Assembly (NCBI GenBank): GCA_013115145.1
Contig: JAAPAO010000242.1
Coordinates: 1-48,317, forward strand
Origin: Perkinsus chesapeaki
Lineage: Eukaryota > Perkinsozoa > Perkinsida > Perkinsidae
Direction: 5' to 3'
Length of the DNA: 48,317 nt
The first letter of the stretch is position 1. Every line of letters begins with the position of its first letter. The notes below the pieces were generated by a model that saw only the letters and a program-made list of their open reading frames with translations, was not told where the DNA came from and searched no databases. A program made the position numbers and the translations under genes. This document shows positions 42,488 to 48,317 of the stretch, piece after piece.

Positions 42488-44419
42488 ATGACTATCATAC
42501 CATTGGAGCGTAAAGGGCAGCAGCCACGTTTTAACCGAGAGGAAGCTCCGGAAATACGCACTAAAGCCTTTGTGAGAGTTGCTGTTCTAGTGCTTTCAAC
42601 GCTATGCTCCTTTCCAGGATTCCTCGCCCAGGGCCTCGTCGACTATTGAAAAATACCTCACTGTGTCGGACACGCCGCGGTCCTTAGCCATACGTTATCG
42701 CCCGGAAGAATTGAGGGAACCTAATACCAGCGCTGCCCTCGCCAGAGGTGGTACCAGAAACCGTTTCTGCAGAACGCCCTGTGGCGGCGGCAGTTCATTG
42801 GGATTGAGGCTGATCCTTTTTCAGGTGGCCCATGTAGCTGCCCGTCATGCCAGCAGTCTAGCAATAGCCGCGCTTACAATGTCACCAGTGCCTGTCCTGT
42901 GCTGAGACTATCACTTGAGTTCGGGTTAGAGGATCCACTTGCTACATCACCGGATGAGCCTGCCCGGGGATATCTATGGTTGCTTTCACGACTTGTGCAA
43001 GCTCGAGCAAGGTGAAAGGTGACTACAACACAAAGCCATGTCGTCCAAAGGTGCCCTGTGAGCGTCCCCGAAGTTGTCTTCTTCCGGAATGGTATCCCCT
43101 TCCGCTTCTTCGCGATGGGAGGAGAGAAGGGTTCCATCCTGACAATGACAGTCAAGAGGCGTGACAATGTCTCGGAGATGAGAATCGGTTAGGAAACGGA
43201 ATTCACTTATCTGCTCAGATGAGGTTCTTTTCTGGACTTGGTAGGCTTTAGGTGAGCTCCTGAAGACCTTATACCGTTTGGAGCGAAAGCGGTACGGCCA
43301 GAGTGAAGCATATATAGCGAGAGCCTTCAGCAGTGATATCAATGCAGCAGACGAAAGTGAGGTTATTCGACTATATTAGCCATAGTTGTGTGTCTAAGAG
43401 TTTTCTCGAGTAGGCCGGGTTCGAGAGAAGACGTGTGAGCCTTTTAAGGACTGCGAGGCTGTCCTTCTCATACGTTACATTGACGGAGCAGTTCGTTTGG
43501 TATCGGCAACCGAGGCGAGTCTCCTCATCACAACTTGGCTCCAGCTGTAGTTTCAGCTACGATCAATGGTACTTCAACGTCGCACTAATCGCACGGCCTG
43601 GTTGGACGTGGCATGGTTCTCCACGAGGCCTTATAGAGACGAGAACTCCTCCGTAATGCTCTCTAAAAAATTCAGTTCTGCCCTCGAGTTGCACCGGATC
43701 AAGCTTGAAGCTACGCTAACTCGGCTCGGTCCCCTACATCTTGTATATAGTTTCCCGGTGGCCGCCGCTCGACGCCGATATCGTATCGGTTCTTCAAGCC
43801 CGGTGCAGAAGCAGTGGTGACTATTGGCAGCGGGGGCGGTGACGATGTCCAGGAGCAGCTACCATCACCACTAGAAGGCATGAATGCACGAGCTCTGTAC
43901 CTCCCGGAAAAAGCTCAATTTTCAGAGCGTGTGCGGAGAAGTGTGATGAGAATAGCAGATCTACTGAGCCCGCAATGGAGGCTTTGGGGAGGCTTTTTCG
44001 AATTCGAGTTCGACGCTCTCACGGATCGTGTATGGCTAGTTAGCGCATCACATTTGAAGGTGGAAAAGAGTGTGTCGCCCTTCGAGACTCTTCCTGAGGT
44101 CACACTTGTTCGTCCTCCCCATACGTTCGGAGCTAGTTCCTGTCAGGTAAAACTTGAAGCAGAAGAAGATCAGACGGATGGTGAAGCTACTAAAGTGTGA
44201 TGTGGTCTTACGAGGTGTCTCTCAGAAGAGGCGATCGAACAAGAATGGGATGTCGTGAGCGGACCTGAGGAGATAGAGGCATGGTTGGGATCCAGAGAGG
44301 CCGAGCTTGGCAAACTAGTGGCACGCTGGAACTACGAGGTGCCATTATCGCTGTGGACGGTGATAATGCTGCTAATTGGCAGGTGCAAGAGGAAAGAGAT
44401 CGAAGAGAAGAGCGGTTGA
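42488..44419 (+). CDS. nine-exon orphan with C-terminal membrane segment, 495 residues
   Basis: Exons 42488-42571, 42618-42747, 42825-43011, 43051-43187, 43252-43356, 43414-43499, 43557-43749, 43809-44180, 44226-44419 (1488 nt, one frame). Near the N terminus is a short Cys cluster (CSCPSCQQSS). Middle motifs include VPEVVFFRNGIPFRFFAMGG, LLKTLYRLERKRYGQSEAYI and WRLWGGFFEFEFDALTDRV. The C terminus is acidic, then VPLSLWTVIMLLI followed by basic GRCKRKEIEEKSG, which could anchor it as a tail-anchored protein. The end of exon 7 has an alternative donor. I do not recognise the family. Same strand as the helicase, 118 bp downstream. Confidence 0.6.
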
Positions 44420-44917
44420 TGAAAGAATTCACTGCTGATGGTGACACATCTATAACAGAATCGTAACGGCATGCGCTCTTGAAGTGCTTGCCACTCTAAA
44501 TTAGGCGGCCGCATTCCTCTGAAGGGCTGGCAAAGCGGCAAAGCGTAACCACTCAAGTGGCAGAAATCTCAAAACTATGGGGAAAAGAGGACCTTGTTCC
44601 CATGCCTCATGTGGGTCCCCTGCACAACTGCGGATTAGCTCCATCTCGGTCTGCTCCGTCATCGGGTGCGGTACCTTTGCGATCAGATCCTCCATCGTTA
44701 CCGTGACTGTACATCCAAGATGGAGGCTTTCGCATCGCGTCATTTGACGAATGGCGATCGTGATATCGGCGGAGAGAGTTTGCTAGTTGCGAGTGAATCA
44801 TCGAATGCAGAGTTCTCCGGGTAGGCTTAGGTGCCCCTCCAAGCTGCGGATTAGTGGTGCCCCGTAGTCAACACGAAGTTTCAATTTCGAGTCTGGGGGA
44901 AGAGTCGAGTCCATGCG
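44420..44917. other. intergenic region
   Basis: About 500 bp. A minus-strand frame of 80 codons (44501-44743) is open from an ATG but has no neighbours to splice to and no recognisable motif, so I leave it unannotated. Confidence 0.45.
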
Positions 44918-45579
44918 ATGCTCATATTAGGGATGATGTTATTTCATAGCAACCAGCAACAGCTTGAGTTAGCCTGCCTTCCTACATCTCTGTTCCGTAG
45001 TCAGGATTATACAATGCCACAATTCCCACTGCGGCTTGCCTCTGTACTGGGTTTCCGAGCCTTGGATCCGCCTCAAGACACCCTTGAAATTCCAGAACCT
45101 CCTCGAACACGCCGACGGTGCTTGTCTGGGTCCCTCTCCTCCTGGGTGGAAGTTCAGTATGCCAACGAGAGATATCAGTCGATTCCACCATATAGGGAAT
45201 CCTTCCAGAATCCCTCTTGGGTGAGCATAGGAGCATTGGGAGTAGCTCGTGTGATTACACTACTTTCGTGCTTCAGATTCCGGCTCATACTATCGAGGTG
45301 GAGCCAGTTCCCGCAGAAGCCTCATGTTGCTGGGCTCCCAACCTAGGCATGAAGACTCCAAATCCATCTCAATGGATATTGGCTAAGATATACTATCCTT
45401 TATTCCACCAGATGCTTCTTCCTCCCGAGTATCTTACGCATACGGTATCCCTTCGCTATATACATGAGGATGACATCATATCGGTTACGACTAGCAGTAT
45501 AGATCCGGACTCACTCCTGACTGAGGAGTCCTTCAGTATTGTGGACGATTCCGACGATTCTGACTGGGAGGAGTTGTGA
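44918..45579 (+). CDS. probable two-exon orphan with acidic C terminus, about 190 residues
   Basis: Exon 44918-45156 joined to 45246-45579 gives one frame of 573 nt; the donor GTATGC and acceptor GGAGTAG are reasonable, but another donor near 45220 would also fit. The C-terminal half is convincing coding sequence: HTIEVEPVPAEASCCW, QWILAKIYYPLFHQMLLPPE, then an acidic end with DDSDDSDWEEL. No domain recognised. Confidence 0.45.
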
Positions 45580-45861
45580 GGACTGCCCCCGCCACGCTTT
45601 GATCCCCCTTCACGCCTATGATTGAATTACCTAACGTCTAGCCGTTTGTGTTAACATCGAGTTTAACTCGGCAGTCCTAAGCTGCCACATCATGATACAA
45701 TTATCTGCTGTCACTATCATTATTACCTATATACGACAAGCGCTGCATTTGGCTCGCACGAAGCTCATTCCGCTATTGCGTTGCAAGTGTCATGTGAGGA
45801 GTTGCAAAGAACATGCTCAACTCGACTGCAAGCATTTGTGTGTTTGTACCTTGTTTGCTTG

Positions 45862-46763
45862 ATGCTTTCATGCCTGGCGCGATCCATCGGACGATCGGCT
45901 CCAATTGTTGCTAGGACTTCACCACTTGTGCCTCTACGGCATCGGTGTCATAGCTGTAGTAAAGCTAACTTCGATACTGTACGTTTAGTGCAGAAAGAAA
46001 ACCCTAATACATGGCACCTCATCCTCGAAAAACAATTCAGTCAGAAATGGGTAAGCTCATCTTCATCATGTATGATAGCGCTCAGCCCGCGGGCAGTGTG
46101 GGATCCAAAATTTGAGGGTATTTTCGCAGTTGCCGCCTCCGATACGACTCGTCCACTGCGACAACCCCCAGTGCAAAACCTGTGCGGTTCTACGGGAGAC
46201 GCGCCCTGAAATTAGAACACTCAACCATGGGTGGATGGAAGAAAAAGAGCTCAGCTGCAGGTCAAGTAACCTTGTGTACGCGTTGGAGTGCCGTGGCTGT
46301 GGGGTCCTGTAAGTTTTGGTACACTGTATCACCGTCCTCACTTCTTTCCTGCTTCCAGTTACGTCGGCGAAACAAGACGGGAGCTTCGGCATCGAGTTAG
46401 CACTCATCTTCATGTGAAGGCCAACGGTCCAATGAGCATCCACTATCGCAGCGACGGAGATATTTGCCCTCTTTGCGCAGGTGAAGGGTTTGATGTCAGC
46501 TTGGGGTTGCCAGTAGTTTAGTTAGAGCAGGTAACTCAAATGAAAGCCTTCAAGGAGCAAATCTGGACAATTTCGACGTGATGATTCTCGAGAGTCTCAC
46601 TGAGGAGGATTTTGGAAACCCGTTAGAGCAAGGCCGACTACGGCGAGCTCGAGAGCGCTGGTGGATGCAAAAGCTGCATACTGTTTGGCCATTGGGTTTG
46701 AACAATCGTGGCCACCGATTCGCAGATGTTCCCCGGCCACATTCATCACTAATTTCTGTTTAA
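45862..46763 (+). CDS. GIY-YIG endonuclease-domain protein, Penelope-like type, spliced, no reverse transcriptase
   Basis: Exons 45862-46050, 46130-46308, 46359-46480 and 46531-46763 join in one frame (241 residues); the frame stays open upstream to about 45781, so the true start may be earlier. Cys motifs HCDNPQCKTC and CRGCG precede the nuclease core: VLYVGETRRELRHRVSTHL (the GIY-YIG strands and catalytic Arg), THLHVKANGPMSIHY, CPLCAG, then RARERWWMQKLHTVWPLGLN with the metal-binding Glu before the tryptophans. This order, including the Cys pairs and the final W-x-x-x-L-x-T-x-x-P-x-G-L-N, is that of the endonuclease of Penelope-like retroelements. No reverse transcriptase lies within several kb upstream. 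It may be a domesticated or separated endonuclease, or the 3' end of a decayed element. Confidence 0.75.
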
Positions 46764-47295
46764 AGTGAAAGTTGTAATTGAGCGAACGTGAAGTAGCACA
46801 CCTGTTGTTAATGATGTTAATATTGTCTTTGCATACTGTGGTAATATCTCGCTTGCACGATTTCATTTCATCAAACATTGAACATTGCTGAAGCTTCTGA
46901 TGTGCGTGGTGCCGAGTTACGCAAGTCATCGACAGTATCTTATTAAGTTTCTTCAGGCTGGCACGATATACCGCTTGGGAGCGGAAAATTCAATCCTATG
47001 TTCATTTTTAACGTGGTCGGACTGCCTTAAATGGCTAAATTAAATTAAGTGCCTTGCTGGAGTTCCGCTCTTTAAAAATGCCTTGCTGGAGTTCCGTTCT
47101 TTAAAAATGCCGGTTTCATCATGACATCATTTTTCCCATGGCGCGGGAGTTGGCTGTGGCAACTTCAAATGTGCGAGAAGCTCCTCAATGCTCCTGAATC
47201 AGAGAGTGAGTTGAATTCTGAATCGGAATCGAAGGGTGCAGATAGCGGTGCATGGCGCGCCTTACACGCTACCAGAGTCATGCCGCCTGCAGATT
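46764..47295. other. intergenic region before the tRNA array
   Basis: Non-coding apart from the short duplication at 47050-47107. A plus-strand frame over 47121-47381 runs into a tRNA-like copy and is not considered a gene. Confidence 0.5.
47050..47107. repeat. 29-bp direct repeat, two copies
   Basis: Units 47050-47078 and 47079-47107 start TGCCTTGCTGGAGTTCCG and end TTTAAAAA; they differ at one base. A third copy begins but stops after four bases. Confidence 0.85.
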
Positions 47296-47368
47296 GCTGG
47301 GATGGTCTAGCTGGTTATGAGTCTGCCTCACACGCAGTAGGTCCCGAGTTCGACTCTCAGTTTCAATA
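47296..47368 (+). pseudogene. degenerate tRNA-Val(CAC) copy
   Basis: First member of the array, one base short before the anticodon stem. The 3' acceptor strand is changed to TTTCAAT and no longer pairs with GCTGGGA. Anticodon loop CTCACAC. Confidence 0.6.
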
Positions 47369-47442
47369 CTCATGCGACTGAATGTGTTGATTAGATTATC
47401 ACATAGAGGTGCGCACTAATAGAGTCTGATCACCTGTAGATT

Positions 47443-47516
47443 GCTGGGATGGTCTAGTTGGTTATGACGACTGCCTAACACGCAGTAGGTCCCGAGTTCG
47501 ACTCTCGGTTCCAGTA
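47443..47516 (+). tRNA. tRNA-Val(AAC)
   Basis: 74 nt, all four stems pair (acceptor GCTGGGA/TTCCAGT with G-U pairs). Anticodon loop CTAACAC, T loop TTCGACT. Looks intact; no intron. The anticodon A34 would be edited to inosine. Confidence 0.88.
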
Positions 47517-47591
47517 TTCATACTACTACCTGTGTTGATTAGATTATGATAATGAGATGCGAGCTCCTAGAATTTTTCGTCGCTGCAGATT

Positions 47592-47665
47592 GCTGGAATA
47601 GTCTAGTTGGTTATGACGACTGTCTAACACGCAGTAGGTCCCGAGTTCGATTCTCGGTTCCAGTA
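47592..47665 (+). tRNA. tRNA-Val(AAC)
   Basis: 74 nt. Acceptor GCTGGAA/TTCCAGT, anticodon stem ACTGT/GCAGT with one G-U pair, loop CTAACAC. Looks intact. Confidence 0.85.
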
Positions 47666-47738
47666 TTCATACTACTACCTGTGTTGATTAGATAATGATA
47701 ATGAGATGCGAGCTTGTAGAATTTTAGTCCCTGCAGAT

Positions 47739-47812
47739 GGTGGAATGGTCTAGTTAGTTATGACGACTGCCTAACACGCAGTAGGTCCGGGGTTCGATTC
47801 TCGGTTCCAGTA
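47739..47812 (+). tRNA. tRNA-Val(AAC), weakened copy
   Basis: 74 nt. The acceptor begins GGTGGAA, giving a G-G mismatch at the second pair, and the T stem has a mismatch. Anticodon loop CTAACAC is intact. It may be a pseudogene. Confidence 0.6.
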
Positions 47813-47866
47813 TCATCCCACTGTGTGCCTTTGCTTGGATCGTTACGCACTACCGTTCCGTGGCTC

Positions 47867-47940
47867 GCTGAGATGGTCTAGTTGGTTATGACGACTGCCT
47901 CACACGCAGTAGGTCCTGTGTTCGATTCTCGGTTCCAGCA
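47867..47940 (+). tRNA. tRNA-Val(CAC), weakened copy
   Basis: 74 nt. Acceptor GCTGAGA/TTCCAGC has one mismatch and T stem CTGTG/CTCGG is poor. Anticodon loop CTCACAC. Confidence 0.55.
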
Positions 47941-48001
47941 TCATCCCACTGTATGCCTTTTCTTGGATCGTTACGCACTACCGTTCCGTGCTTGCTGACT
48001 C

Positions 48002-48075
48002 GCTGGGATGGTCTAGTTGGTTATGACGACTGCCTCACACGCAGTAGGTCCCGAGTTCGATTCTCGGTTCCAGTA
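48002..48075 (+). tRNA. tRNA-Val(CAC)
   Basis: 74 nt with all stems paired. It differs from the intact AAC copies essentially only at the first anticodon base (loop CTCACAC). Confidence 0.88.
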
Positions 48076-48136
48076 TCATCGCATTGTGTGCCTTTGCTTG
48101 GATCGTTACGCACTACCGTTCCATGATTACTGGCTT

Positions 48137-48210
48137 GCTTGGATGGTCTAGTTGGTTATGACGACTGCCTCACACGCAGTAGGTCCCGAGTTCGATTCTC
48201 GGCTCCAGTA
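48137..48210 (+). tRNA. tRNA-Val(CAC), acceptor mismatches
   Basis: 74 nt. Acceptor GCTTGGA against CTCCAGT leaves two mismatches; other arms are intact. Anticodon loop CTCACAC. Confidence 0.65.
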
Positions 48211-48283
48211 TTCATAAAACTAGCTGTTTGATTAGATAATGATAATGAGATGCGAGCTTGTAGAATTTTAGTTCCTGCAGATT

Positions 48284-48317
48284 GCTGGAATGGTCTAGTT
48301 GGTTATGACGACTGCCT
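48284..48317 (+). tRNA. tRNA-Val, 5' half only (window edge)
   Basis: Acceptor GCTGGAA, D arm and the first half of the anticodon stem are present. The window ends before the anticodon. Confidence 0.75.

Larger units (their letters stand above)
47296..48317 (+). repeat. tandem array of tRNA-Val units, cut by window edge
   Basis: Eight tRNA-Val copies start at 47296, 47443, 47592, 47739, 47867, 48002, 48137 and 48284, spaced 147, 149, 147, 128, 135, 135 and 147 bp. Two spacer types occur. One contains TGTTGATTAGATAATGATAA and GAGATGCGAGC; the other contains TTGCTTGGATCGTTACGCAC. The array is a mix of two duplicated unit lengths. Confidence 0.9.

Noticed and set aside
43188-43251. In-frame TAG at 43242-43244 in the orphan at 42488-44419
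   Set aside because: It falls in a 64-nt intron (GTTAGG...CTTTAG) whose removal keeps phase.
44501-44743. 80-codon minus-strand frame from an ATG
   Set aside because: Isolated, no domain, no support beyond openness.
44420-45861. Search for reverse transcriptase motifs upstream of the GIY-YIG gene
   Set aside because: No YADD-like core or other RT block was visible in any frame.
47121-47381. Plus-strand frame of 86 codons
   Set aside because: It runs into a tRNA-Val copy and its spacer.
47296-48317. Regularly spaced repeats that might suggest a CRISPR array
   Set aside because: The repeated part is a 74-nt tRNA, the spacers are near-identical, and the context is eukaryotic.

Overview
This window looks like nuclear DNA of a flagellated protist. 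Almost every gene is split by many very short GT-AG introns (about 35-80 nt), coding density is high, genes lie in long runs on one strand, and flagellar genes are present (a TTLL tubulin glutamylase-like ligase and radial spoke protein 9). A Perkinsus-like alveolate is my best guess from gene style; no marker in the window fixes the taxon. For fourteen genes I rebuilt complete exon chains by hand, and each closes in a single reading frame; those lengths are exact under the models given.

Layout. 1-1350: left edge inside a minus-strand tRNA-Val field that decays inward, with a large imperfect inverted repeat. 1.5-19.7 kb: a minus-strand run holding an 85-residue small protein, an 886-residue 19-exon orphan, an intronless 352-residue orphan, a membrane RING protein, a UBA/UBX p97 adaptor, an SLC35E3-like transporter, BUB3, and a giant multi-KH protein with Gly/Lys-rich and RS-rich tails. 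19.9-26.2 kb: plus strand, a TTLL and then an Hsp110-type ATPase fused to a TPR domain. 26.4-33.9 kb: minus strand, a UBE3B/UBE3C-type HECT ligase and two orphans. 34.0-46.8 kb: plus strand, RSPH9, an intronless orphan, a tandem pair of intronless membrane-tailed Nudix hydrolases, a ZGRF1-type DNA helicase, two orphans, and a spliced GIY-YIG endonuclease gene of Penelope-like type without a reverse transcriptase. 47.3-48.3 kb: a tandem tRNA-Val array (anticodons AAC and CAC) running off the right edge.

Functional themes: protein quality control and ubiquitin (RING, UBX adaptor, HECT, Hsp110-TPR), RNA binding (multi-KH/RS), mitosis (BUB3), DNA repair (ZGRF1-like), and flagella (TTLL, RSPH9). 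I see no evidence that they form one pathway. The most unusual protein is the Hsp110-TPR fusion, which lacks the substrate-binding beta domain but keeps the TPR residues that normally grip EEVD tails. The two edges in outward-pointing tRNA-Val repeats suggest that the assembly stopped at these repeats.
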